The notes under the pieces were generated by a model that saw only the letters and a program-made list of their open reading frames with translations, did not search any database and was not told the origin of the DNA. Below are positions 19,463 through 27,398 of a stretch of DNA of 45,881 bases, piece after piece. A program made the position numbers and the translations under genes. The DNA is from an uncultured Caballeronia sp. (GTDB lineage Bacteria; Pseudomonadota; Gammaproteobacteria; Burkholderiales; Burkholderiaceae), in NCBI GenBank assembly GCA_940588625.1, contig CALNPU010000006.1, positions 1 to 45,881 on the forward strand. Reading direction: 5' to 3'. Within the stretch, counting starts at the first letter, position 1. Every line of letters begins with the position of its first letter.

Positions 19463-19817
19463 AGCTCGTGCACTCCGGGAAATAGGAATGGCGACATCCG
19501 GATCAAGCCGATTCCGACGCGCTGCCAAACAAGCTTTCACCTTACTGTCCGCACCCCGCACCCATGCGCGAAAGACTATCGCTGTAATCCGCCAACTTTT
19601 CGCGTTATTCGTCCGTTTAGCGCGCTGGACCGTGTTCGTTCGAGATCCTGAGCGATCCGGGAGCCTTGGAAGCCATGACGCGTGCTTCAACGAATCGGCC
19701 TTGTGCAACGCACCACAAGGCATCCGGTTCGCGAGGGGCGCAGCTAACGCACCCCTCCAAACGCGTTTGCCGATACTCGTGCTTAGCCCACATGAAATCG
19801 CGCGCAACCCGCCCGAA
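19463..19817. other. intergenic region, no gene seen
   Basis: About 355 bases between the thiolase end and the decayed exported-protein gene. Short open frames occur on both strands, but none shows a recognisable motif, start site or codon bias. Confidence 0.4.
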
Positions 19818-20986
19818 TCAAACGCTTTCCAGCGCCAGCGCAATGCCCTGCCCGTCGCCGATACACAGCGTCACCATCGCTTTTTTTAAGCCCGTCGCGT
19901 TTCATCGCGTGGGCAAGACGCGTGACCAGCACCGCGCCGGTTGCGCCTATAGCATGACCATGGGCGATCACGCCGCCTTCGAGGTTCACGACGTCATCGG
20001 GTAGACCCAGCTGCGCAACCGCGATCAGCACGGCGGCGAACGCTTCGTTGATCTCGATGCGTTCAAGATTGCCCGGCTTCCAGCCGGCGCGATCCAGCAC
20101 CTGCTGCACGGCAGGCACCGGCCCAAGACCAAACATGCCCGGTTCGACCGCTGCAATGCCATACGCGACCAGCCGCACCGATGACTCGATCCCCTTGCGC
20201 TCAGCGAACACGGCTGCCGCGCCGCTGTTCAGTCCCGGCGCGTTGCCTGCGGTGATCATCCCGTCGGGGCGAAACGCGAGCCGCAGTTTGGACAATGTCG
20301 CGAAAGTGGTGTCGGGGCGCGGCTGTTCGTCGGTATTGAAGACCACGCTTTGCTTGCCCGCCTTCACCTCCACGCCGACAATCTCCGCCGTGAACCAGCC
20401 CTTTGCCTGCGCTGCGGCAAAACGCTGCTGCGAGCGCTCGGCGAAGCGGTCCTGCGCTTCGCGCGTGATGTCCATCTGCGTCACGAGATCTTTTGTGTGC
20501 CAGCCGGAGTGCTTGCCAGAGAAGGCATCGTCCAGACCATCGCGCAACATGCTGTCGTGGATTTCCGCGTTGCCCATCCGATACCCGAAACGCCCGTTAT
20601 CGAGCAGATACGGCGCACGGTCCATGTTCTCCATGCCACCCGCCATCGCGAGCTGCGTAAAGCCGGCGGCGATCTCGTTAGCCGCCGATACGATTGCCTG
20701 CGCCCCCGAGCCGCACACGCGGTTCACGGTCACGGGTACCGAGAGACCGGCAAGCCGCCGTTCACAGCAGCCTGGCGCGCCGGATTCATGCGGTTGCCCG
20801 CCTGGATCACGTTACCCAAGGTGACCGAATCCACGTCGTGCCCGGCGACCCCGGCACGCCGCAGCGTTTCGCGGACAATGGCCGCTCCAAGGTCTGTCGC
20901 GGGCGTGCCTTTCAGCGCGCCGTTGAACGCGCCGATCACAGCCCCGACCGGCTGGCCACAGTACGATTTCACGTTGTTGACTCATG
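19818..20986 (-). pseudogene. acetyl-CoA acetyltransferase (thiolase), frameshifted
   Basis: From ATG 20986, with GGAG nine bases upstream, the frame reads MSQQREIVL. It needs early corrections before IGAFNGALKGTPATDLGAAI and DVDSVTLGNVIQAGNRMNPA. After a shift near 20735 the catalytic-cysteine block TVNRVCGSGAQAIVSAANEI appears, then AGGMENMDRAPYLL, HTKDLVTQMDITREAQDRFA and the histidine block EGGVIAHGHAIGATGAVLV. The last catalytic motif VTLCIGDGQGIALALESV is out of frame because of a run of seven T at 19881-19887 (probably six originally). The enzyme condenses or cleaves acetoacetyl-CoA type thioesters. It follows a broken SDR under an apparent MarR operator. Confidence 0.87.
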
Positions 20987-21015
20987 GTTCTTCACTCCAG
21001 ATTGACCTGAAAAAC

Positions 21016-21696
21016 TTAATGGGCAGGCGTGAGATAAGCAGGCGTGGCCGTTGACAACGACGCCTTCACGCTGCGGCCAACTTCATCGACGAGAATCTCT
21101 TCCTTGCCTTGCTCGATTCCTTCGAGCACCTGACGCACGACTTCTTCCGGCAATGCCTTCGGCGCGTTGATCCCGGCGGTCATATCGGTATCGATGAACG
21201 CCGGATGCACACCCACCACCAGCGTGGTCTGCCCGCGTAGTTCGGTTCGCAAACCGTTCGTGATCGCCCACGCGGCGGACTTGGACACGCTGTACGAACC
21301 CGTGTTGTTGATGGTCACCCAGCTCAGCACCGACAGGATGTTGACCACCGCGCCGCCGCCATTGCGCTTCCAAAGGCCTGAGTAACGGCAAGCGGACCAA
21401 TCACATTGATCTCGACGTGCGAACCACGCTATCGATAGACGCGCCATCGAGCAACGAACCGCCAATACTTACGCCGGCATTGTTGATGACGACCTGCACG
21501 TCGGTCAGGCGGTCGGTCGCCGCAGCAATGCTCTGCGCATTCGTGACGTCGAGTTGCACCGCTTCCGCGCCGGGCACTTTGACCTGGGCTTTATCGCGCG
21601 CCGATGCATACACTTTCGATGCGCCCGCCGCGAGCAACGCTTTCGCAAACTGCTCGCCAAGACCACTTTTCCTTTGATTTCTATGTCGATTTCTTT
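21016..21696 (-). pseudogene. SDR-family oxidoreductase, nucleotide-binding loop deleted and frameshifted
   Basis: The N-terminus reads KEIDIEIKGKVVL and then directly GLGEQFAKALLAAGASKVYA. The TGxxxGxG cofactor loop that belongs between them is largely missing. The frame continues AVQLDVTNAQSIAAATDRLT and VQVVINNAGVSIGGSLLDGA. Two shifts, near 21410 and 21350, join HVEINVIGPLAVTQAFGSAM and VVNILSVLSWVTINNTGSYS. The catalytic YSVSK follows, then GLRTELRGQTTLVVGVHPAF and IDTDMTAGINAPKALPEEVV. It was probably co-transcribed with the thiolase downstream and lies 45-60 bases after marR. The substrate is unknown; a beta-hydroxyacyl role is conceivable from the neighbour but not shown. Confidence 0.83.
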
Positions 21697-21697
21697 G

Positions 21698-21709
21698 GTG
21701 CATATGCAC
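21698..21709. promoter_or_regulatory. MarR operator before the SDR-thiolase pair
   Basis: GTGCATATGCAC is a perfect 12-bp palindrome followed by TTT. The same 15 bases occur in the marR promoter at 22201-22215. It lies in the gap between the marR stop and the SDR start. Confidence 0.7.
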
Positions 21710-21752
21710 TTTATGGGGTAAAAAACGCCCGGCGGGACGTCTGGCGGCTGTT

Positions 21753-22184
21753 TCATTCCATCGATGTCAGTTCGAGTAGAGACTTTCTCAGTTCCGCGGC
21801 ACGTTCCCGGCCGAACTTGTCCTCGAATTCCTGCTGTGCCTCGCGCCAGCGCAGCGATGCTTCGCCGAGCGTCTTTCTACCTGTGTCGGACAGCGACAAC
21901 GCAACAGCGCGGGTGCTGGCGTCTTGTTGCATAGCATTCACAAGGCGGTCGCGCTGCAACGGTTTCAGCGCCCGAACCAGCGTGGTGCGCTCCATCGCCA
22001 TGGCATCTGCGAGTTCGGCCATGGTCACGCCCGACCGCCGATGAATTGCCGCGAGCAGTGTGAACTGCGCCGCCGTCACGCCGGCCTGGCTGACATGGCG
22101 CTCATAAAGCTGCGACACAAACCGCGCCGCCTGACGGATGGCGAAGCAGCTGCAATCGAGGTAGGACAGATCGGGGGTAGTCAT
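21753..22184 (-). CDS. MarR-family transcriptional regulator
   Basis: This is an intact winged-helix regulator of 143 residues starting at ATG 22184 (MTTPDLSYLDCSCFAIRQAA). Landmarks are AARFVSQLYERHVSQAGVTA, the helix-turn-helix AQFTLLAAIHRRSGVTMAEL, the recognition helix region AMAMERTTLVRALKPLQRDR and the wing VNAMQQDASTRAVALSLSDT. MarR proteins bind palindromes as dimers and are released by small phenolic or oxidant ligands. The cysteine pair Cys11/Cys13 near the N-terminus might sense oxidants or thiols, which is speculative. The longer open frame upstream of ATG 22184 would contain the promoter, so it is rejected. The gene precedes the SDR-thiolase pair it probably controls. Confidence 0.88.
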   Translation of the reverse strand: MTTPDLSYLDCSCFAIRQAARFVSQLYERHVSQAGVTAAQFTLLAAIHRRSGVTMAELADAMAMERTTLVRALKPLQRDRLVNAMQQDASTRAVALSLSDTGRKTLGEASLRWREAQQEFEDKFGRERAAELRKSLLELTSME

Positions 22185-22191
22185 ATAAGCG

Positions 22192-22220
22192 ATTATAGTT
22201 GTGCATATGCACTTTCTCAA
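22192..22220 (-). promoter_or_regulatory. marR promoter, apparently giving a leaderless transcript
   Basis: On the minus strand TTGAGA (22220-22215) and a perfect TATAAT (22197-22192) are separated by exactly 17 bases. Only seven bases separate the -10 from the marR ATG, and no ribosome-binding site is present, so transcription should begin at or next to the start codon. The -35 overlaps the fbpC stop codon. Confidence 0.75.
22201..22212. promoter_or_regulatory. MarR operator inside the marR promoter
   Basis: GTGCATATGCAC lies entirely in the 17-base spacer between the -35 and -10 of marR, the ideal place for autorepression. It is identical to the site at 21698-21709. Confidence 0.8.
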
Positions 22221-23323
22221 GTCAAGGGAAATGACCAACCATTGAGGCGGCCCTCAACTAGCCCTGGGTACCCCTTGGGATAGGCCACGACGTCGCCTTC
22301 AACCGACAGCGCGATACGCTCGCCGACATGCGGATGCGAATGCCCCGCCACGCGAATCTGCACACCGCGCTCGCCTGTGAGGGGCCGCAGCATGACGCGG
22401 GCATCGTGACCATAGAACACGACTTTCTCGACCACCGCCTGAACGCCATCACCTTCCAGACGATGATCGGAAACAATCCGGATCTGCTCCGGCCGGATCA
22501 TCACGTCGACATCGTTGCCGACTACCGCGCGTGCGATCGGCAAGGTGCCGAACTCGCATATCACCTGCTTCGAATTGGCGTGATCGATCGATCCCGGCAC
22601 GATCACTGCGTCGCCGACAAAACTCGCCAGCTCACGCGACACCGGCCGCCGATACACCGCCTCCGGCGAATCAGTCTGCACGAGACGACCGCGCCACAAC
22701 ACCGCGACCTCGTGCCCGAGCGACAAGGCCTCCGCCTGATCGTGCGTGACCAGCACCGCGGTAGCGCCCGTGGCCGCGAGCGCGTTCGCCACGGCTTCAC
22801 GGGTTTCGATCCGCAATGCGGCATCGAGGGAAGAAAACGGTTCGTCGAGCATCACGAGCGAGGGCGACGGGGCAAGCGCCCGGGCCAACGCAACGCGCTG
22901 CTGCTGTCCACCGGATAATGCCTGCGGCGGCCGGTCGCCATACGCAGCCGGCAGACCGACGAGCGCCAGCAATTCGTCCACCCGATACCGCGCCCGACGC
23001 TGCTGCCGCGGCAAGCCGAAGACAATATTCTCGGCCACCGAAAGATGCGGGAACAGCACGCCTTCCTGCGGCACGTACCCTATCCGCCGCGCTTCGGACG
23101 GCACATGAATGCCCGGCCCGGCCACCCGCACGCCGTCGATCTCGACAGTGCCGCCGTCGGCGCCTTCGAAGCCGCAAAGCACACGCAACAGCGTGGTCTT
23201 GCCGCTGCCGGACGGCCCGAGCAGGGCAAGCAGGGTGCCGCGTTTCACCGATAAATCGACACCATGAAGCACGGGTTGACCATCGAAGGACTTGGTCAGG
23301 CTGGTAACGCGAAGTTCGCTCAT
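22217..23323 (-). CDS. fbpC: ferric iron ABC transporter ATP-binding protein
   Basis: This is an intact 368-residue ABC ATPase. Walker A GPSGSGKTT is at residues 36-44, the signature LSGGQQQRVALARAL at 136-150, Walker B SLVMLDEP at 155-162 and the H-loop LVTHDQAEAL at 191-200. The C-terminal 130 residues form a TOBE-type regulatory domain (VMIRPEQIRIVSDHRLEGDG). Together with the permease six bases upstream and the binding protein before it, this gives a complete periplasmic-binding-protein-dependent importer. Iron is assigned from FbpA (paired tyrosines), EfeB and the Fur box; thiamine or 2-aminoethylphosphonate importers look similar but lack that context. It is the last gene of the operon. 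Confidence 0.92.
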   Translation of the reverse strand: MSELRVTSLTKSFDGQPVLHGVDLSVKRGTLLALLGPSGSGKTTLLRVLCGFEGADGGTVEIDGVRVAGPGIHVPSEARRIGYVPQEGVLFPHLSVAENIVFGLPRQQRRARYRVDELLALVGLPAAYGDRPPQALSGGQQQRVALARALAPSPSLVMLDEPFSSLDAALRIETREAVANALAATGATAVLVTHDQAEALSLGHEVAVLWRGRLVQTDSPEAVYRRPVSRELASFVGDAVIVPGSIDHANSKQVICEFGTLPIARAVVGNDVDVMIRPEQIRIVSDHRLEGDGVQAVVEKVVFYGHDARVMLRPLTGERGVQIRVAGHSHPHVGERIALSVEGDVVAYPKGYPGLVEGRLNGWSFPLT

Positions 23324-23329
23324 ATCGAT

Positions 23330-24973
23330 TTACTTGTCAGGCTGCGAACCGGCCTGTAGTCCTGCGTTTGAATCAGCCACACGCCCCGCTACAGCTGATC
23401 GCCCGAGCAACGTGAACAGCGCGATGGATGCCGCCAGCGAAATGCCCACGAGCAATGCCGCGTAAGGCGCAGCGGCGGCAAAGGCGAGCGTGGACGTATC
23501 GATCCACACTTGAGTAGCGAGCATACGTGTGCCGCTGGGTGACAGCAATAACGTGGAATTGAGTTCGGTGACGACCGAGATGAAGACCATCGTGGCGCCG
23601 GCGCCCAGGCCCGGGCCCGCGAGCAGCAAGAGCACGCGCTGCACGGTTTCCCGCCAGCTCAGGCCGAGTGATCGAGCGGTCTCTTCCAGACGCGGCTGCG
23701 CCTGCGTGAACGCCGCGCGCACGCTGACCAGCGCGAGCGGCAAGAACAAAATAGCGTAGGCCACGACCAGCAGCTCGGCGCTTTGATACAGCGGCCTCAA
23801 CGCGTGCACGGCCAACGACACGATCGCCAGCGCGACCACGAGGCTCGGCAAACCTTGCGCGAGGAACACGATACGTTCGAACATAGTCGCAATCCTGCTG
23901 GGAAAACGGACCAGCAGGAACGCCAGCGGCACGCACGCGAGCGTAGTGACGACCGCGGCGGCGCAGCCATAACCGATCGATGACAACGTCGATTCGATTA
24001 GCAGTTCCGGTGACACTTCCGCCGGCGTGATGGCGGCGGCGCCGCTTTGCGTCAGCCAGAAACCGATCATGCCTATAGGCACGCCCAGCGTCACGATCGC
24101 CAGCACGACAAACGCGGCGACCACCGCCCATCGCCACGCACCGAGTTCATAACGCAATGCCGCACGTCTCACGCCGCGATCAACGCGTTCATAGCGCGCC
24201 CCACCGCGCACGCGCATTTCCATTGCAAGGCAGAAGAGGCACATCGCGATGAGAATGCACGCAAACACCGACGCGCCGCTGCTGTCGAAGCTCGTCCTGT
24301 ATTCGGCGTAGATCTGGGTGGTGAAGGTCCGAAAGCGCAGCAGCGTGAACGCGCCAAATTCCGACAGCACGCCCAGCGCCACCAGCAGCATTCCGCCGAA
24401 CAGAGCGGGCCGCAGTTGCGGCAATACCAAGCGCACGAACACGCCAACACGCCCGCAACCGAGCGAGCGGGCGCTTTCTTCGAGCGCCGGGTCCATGCCG
24501 CGCAAAGCGGCGGCAACCGGCAGATAGACAAGGGGAAAATACGCGGTGGAAATCACCAGCAACGCACCCGCGAAGTCCTGCAAATCCAGGCTTAGCGAGA
24601 CCCATGCGTAACTCGTGATGAACGCGGGCATGGCAAGCGGCGCGACCGTGAGAGCCGCCCACAGTCGCCGCCCGGGCAAGCGCGTTCGTTCAATAAACCA
24701 TGCCGCAGCCGTCCCCACCACGCCTGCCACGAGCGTAGCGCTCACGGTGATGGACAGCGTGTTGATGAGCAGTTCGCCCACCAGCGGTCTGAAAATCAGC
24801 TCGATGGCATCATCCCAGCCGAATGTCACCGCGCGATACACCGTAAAGGCGAGCGGCATCAGCACCAGCAGCGCGCACAATCCCGCCGCCACGAGCAAAC
24901 CCCGCGGCGCGCGTTTGCGGCTGCGGGGTTCAGGCAGCGCGGATACGCCAACCGCCTTTACGACATCACTCAT
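23330..24973 (-). CDS. fbpB: ferric iron ABC transporter permease, two fused permease domains
   Basis: This is an intact 547-residue inner-membrane protein with about twelve hydrophobic segments in two homologous BPD_transp_1 halves, the arrangement usual for FbpB/SfuB. Both cytoplasmic EAA loops are visible: EESARSLGCGRVGVFVRLVL in the first half and EETARSLGLSWRETVQRVLL in the second. Each binds one FbpC subunit. The first membrane helix is LLVAAGLCALLVLMPLAFTV. The start ATG at 24973 follows AGGAG at short spacing and lies eleven bases after the fbpA stop, so translation is probably coupled. No lesion was found over 1.6 kb, unlike most neighbours. Confidence 0.93.
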   Translation of the reverse strand: MSDVVKAVGVSALPEPRSRKRAPRGLLVAAGLCALLVLMPLAFTVYRAVTFGWDDAIELIFRPLVGELLINTLSITVSATLVAGVVGTAAAWFIERTRLPGRRLWAALTVAPLAMPAFITSYAWVSLSLDLQDFAGALLVISTAYFPLVYLPVAAALRGMDPALEESARSLGCGRVGVFVRLVLPQLRPALFGGMLLVALGVLSEFGAFTLLRFRTFTTQIYAEYRTSFDSSGASVFACILIAMCLFCLAMEMRVRGGARYERVDRGVRRAALRYELGAWRWAVVAAFVVLAIVTLGVPIGMIGFWLTQSGAAAITPAEVSPELLIESTLSSIGYGCAAAVVTTLACVPLAFLLVRFPSRIATMFERIVFLAQGLPSLVVALAIVSLAVHALRPLYQSAELLVVAYAILFLPLALVSVRAAFTQAQPRLEETARSLGLSWRETVQRVLLLLAGPGLGAGATMVFISVVTELNSTLLLSPSGTRMLATQVWIDTSTLAFAAAAPYAALLVGISLAASIALFTLLGRSAVAGRVADSNAGLQAGSQPDK

Positions 24974-24984
24974 CGCTCCTGCGC

Positions 24985-26013
24985 TTACAGTAATCCGGCC
25001 TGACGCATCAGCTTGGCGGCCTTGCTGTCATCGCCGAGTTGTTCGACGGTCAACGACGGCGGGCTCAACTGGTCGAAAGGCTTGAGCAGCGGATCGGGAG
25101 AAATGCCCGCATGCAGCGGATATTCAAACGCAATCTTGCCCTTGGCCATCAGGTCCTGCGCACGCTCGCTCACCAGATACGCGAGGAACTGCTGCGCCCC
25201 CTGCTGGTTCTTGCTCGACTTCAATACTGCCGCGCCCGATACGTTCACAAGTGCGCCCACGTCGCCGTTACCAAAGTGATAGATCACCACACTGCGGGTC
25301 GCGCTGTCGCCCAGTTGCACGTGCAGGCGCGCCCAATAGTAATTGTTCACTACGCCCGTCGCCACGCCGCCGCGATTCACTGCGGCCACCACGCCTTCGT
25401 CGTCATCGAAGATCTGCGAGTTTTTCTTCAGGCCCTTGAGCCATTCCAGCGCGTCCGCTTCCCCCTTCATCGCGATCACCGCGCTCACCACCGGCAGGAA
25501 ATCGCCGTCACTGGGTGCAATGCCGACCTTGCCTTTCCACTCCGGCTTGGCGAGATCCATCAGCGATGCCGGCAGTTGGGCCGCATCGATCTTCTTCGTG
25601 TTGTAGACCAGCACGTTCTCACGCGCGAGCACGCCGACCCAGTCACCCTGCGGCGAGTTGTAACGCGAAGGTATGGTCGAGAGCGTGGACGCATCGGTTT
25701 TAGCGAGCAGGTCCTTTTCGTCCAGCAACATCAGTTCCGGCGAGTTCTCGGTGAAGTAGACATCGGCGGGAGAAGCCGATCCTTCCGCAACCAGTTGCGC
25801 CGCCATGGCCGGGCCTTCACCGTTACGGACCTTCACCAAAATGCCGGTCTGCTTCTCGAAGTCCTTCGCCAACGCAGCCACGACCTGCTCGTGTTGCGCG
25901 TTATACAAGGTCAGCGTCGTCGCTTCCGAGTTCAGCGGCAAAGCCGCTGCGGCAACCAGCACCGCGATGCCGCAAAGCGTGCGCTGCACGGGCAGGGAGC
26001 GTGTGGTGTTCAT
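24985..26013 (-). CDS. fbpA: periplasmic ferric iron-binding protein
   Basis: This is an intact 342-residue protein. The signal peptide spans about residues 1-31 (CGIAVLVAAAALPLNSEA). The mature domain begins TTLTLYNAQHEQVVAALAKD, the FbpA/FutA type II binding-protein start with the early His and Glu. The segment VVNNYYWARL carries the adjacent tyrosines Tyr225-Tyr226 that bind Fe(III) in this family. Other landmarks are PADVYFTENSPELMLLDEKD, YNSPQGDWVGVLARENVLVY and FGNGDVGALVNVSGAAVLKS. It captures ferric iron in the periplasm and hands it to FbpB. AAAGGAA precedes the start. It follows efeB with a 72-base gap containing a hairpin. Confidence 0.94.
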   Translation of the reverse strand: MNTTRSLPVQRTLCGIAVLVAAAALPLNSEATTLTLYNAQHEQVVAALAKDFEKQTGILVKVRNGEGPAMAAQLVAEGSASPADVYFTENSPELMLLDEKDLLAKTDASTLSTIPSRYNSPQGDWVGVLARENVLVYNTKKIDAAQLPASLMDLAKPEWKGKVGIAPSDGDFLPVVSAVIAMKGEADALEWLKGLKKNSQIFDDDEGVVAAVNRGGVATGVVNNYYWARLHVQLGDSATRSVVIYHFGNGDVGALVNVSGAAVLKSSKNQQGAQQFLAYLVSERAQDLMAKGKIAFEYPLHAGISPDPLLKPFDQLSPPSLTVEQLGDDSKAAKLMRQAGLL

Positions 26014-26037
26014 TGCAGTCGTTCCTTTTGTTGTGGT

Positions 26038-26058
26038 ACGCCGGCTTGTCGCCGGCGT
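26038..26058 (-). other. intercistronic hairpin between efeB and fbpA
   Basis: ACGCCGGC (26038-26045) and GCCGGCGT (26051-26058) form a perfect 8-bp GC-rich stem with a 5-base loop. No T-run follows on the minus strand, so it looks more like an mRNA-stability or processing element than a terminator. It is in the only long gap of the operon. Confidence 0.6.
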
Positions 26059-26085
26059 GTGCTTTGACTTTTGGCTTTCTTCAAA

Positions 26086-27366
26086 TCAGGCGTCGAACAG
26101 CCCCGCGCCGATAAACGAACCTGGCCGAACTCCCGGTGGGCATGCGAACACCGCGCTGCCTACATGCGTGGTGAACTGGTTCATCATGTCGAACTTCGCC
26201 AGCCGGTCATTGATCGGAATGAAACCGGTGCGCGGATCGCTTTGATGCGCGACGAAGATCAACCCCGCGTCATACTCTGTTTCCTGGCGCCATGGCGGCC
26301 AGCGCTCGATATAAAAATCGGTGCCGTCGTTGTAGGAATACGAACGGCGCAGGATCTGCGCACTATTGTTTGTTGCCTGGTTCGACAAGCGCACGTGCGA
26401 GTTTTCCGGGATCACCTGGTTGCCGTCTTTATCGGTGGCATCAAGATCCAGCGCATCGAATTCGTTCTTCTTGCCGATCGGCGCACCGCTGTATTTCTCG
26501 CGGCCCATCACCTGTTCCTGGAACCCCCGTTCCATTGTGTCCCAGTGTTCCAGCGTGATACGGATACGGCGCACGACAGTGTATGTGCCGCCGTCCATCC
26601 AGGGCGCATCGGACGATTTGGCCCACACGAACTGGTTCATCAGCGCGGGTTGCGCGGTCGACGGATTGTTGGTGCCGTCCTTGAAGCCCATCAGGTTGCG
26701 CGGTGTCTGTCCACGTGGACCGGAGAGGAACCCTGCCTGACCCCAACGCATGGCCACGATCCCGTAGCCCATGCGCGCAAGTTGGCGCACGGCATGGAAC
26801 GCGACCTGAGCGTCGTTGGCGCAGGCCTGGATCAGGATGTCGCCGCCCGTTTTTTGCGGCAGCAACTGGTCGCCGTTGAAACGCGGCAGGTCGACCAGCG
26901 CGGCGGGCCGACGCTTCTCTAGACCGTAGCGGTCCTTGCCTTCGTGCGTGAACAGCCCCGGGCCGAAACCGAACGTGATCGTAAGGCCCGCGGCACCCAG
27001 GCCGAGGATATCGCCGTAATCGGGTGCGGCTTTGTCGTCGGCGGGCAAGGGCTTGGCCGTGTAGCCACGGGACATGCGTGCCGCCGCGCCCGTCCATGTT
27101 TTCAGGAGACCGATCACATCTTCACGTTTATCGGTGGTGAAATCGAGCGACGCCACATACGTGTGGCTCTGCTGCGGCGTCACGATACCCGCCTGGTGCT
27201 CGCCGAAAAACGGCTCGACCATGAGCATCGGGTCGACGGGTTGCTTCGACTGCTTGAGGTTCGTCACCGTCGCGGCGTGTGCGACTGAACCCGCGCCTAA
27301 TGCCGCACCCGCGGCAACGCCCGCTTTTAGAAAGCGGCGGCGCGGTGGATTCTGATCGTTTTCCAT
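26086..27366 (-). CDS. efeB: Tat-exported DyP-type peroxidase / deferrochelatase
   Basis: This is an intact 426-residue haem peroxidase of the EfeB branch of the DyP family. The twin-arginine signal RRRFLKAGVAAGAALGAG at residues 9-26 sends it folded to the periplasm. The distal motif GFKDGT is at 227-232, the likely proximal haem ligand His324 in ENSHVRLSN, and an arginine pair (RRSYSYNDG) follows. EfeB proteins have been reported to oxidise Fe(II), assist the EfeUO importer, or take iron from haem; the last role is debated. Here it is encoded with FbpABC rather than EfeU and EfeO, so it probably feeds ferric iron to FbpA. That link is inference from gene order. It is preceded by the propeller gene with a 32-base gap. 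Confidence 0.94.
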   Translation of the reverse strand: MENDQNPPRRRFLKAGVAAGAALGAGSVAHAATVTNLKQSKQPVDPMLMVEPFFGEHQAGIVTPQQSHTYVASLDFTTDKREDVIGLLKTWTGAAARMSRGYTAKPLPADDKAAPDYGDILGLGAAGLTITFGFGPGLFTHEGKDRYGLEKRRPAALVDLPRFNGDQLLPQKTGGDILIQACANDAQVAFHAVRQLARMGYGIVAMRWGQAGFLSGPRGQTPRNLMGFKDGTNNPSTAQPALMNQFVWAKSSDAPWMDGGTYTVVRRIRITLEHWDTMERGFQEQVMGREKYSGAPIGKKNEFDALDLDATDKDGNQVIPENSHVRLSNQATNNSAQILRRSYSYNDGTDFYIERWPPWRQETEYDAGLIFVAHQSDPRTGFIPINDRLAKFDMMNQFTTHVGSAVFACPPGVRPGSFIGAGLFDA

Positions 27367-27398
27367 GATGTCGCTCTGCTATGCCAATTACTTCGCTT

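Noticed and set aside
25039-26067. Long plus-strand open frame of 342 codons opposite fbpA
   Set aside because: It is the antisense shadow of fbpA in high-GC DNA, with histidine/arginine-rich composition and no motif.
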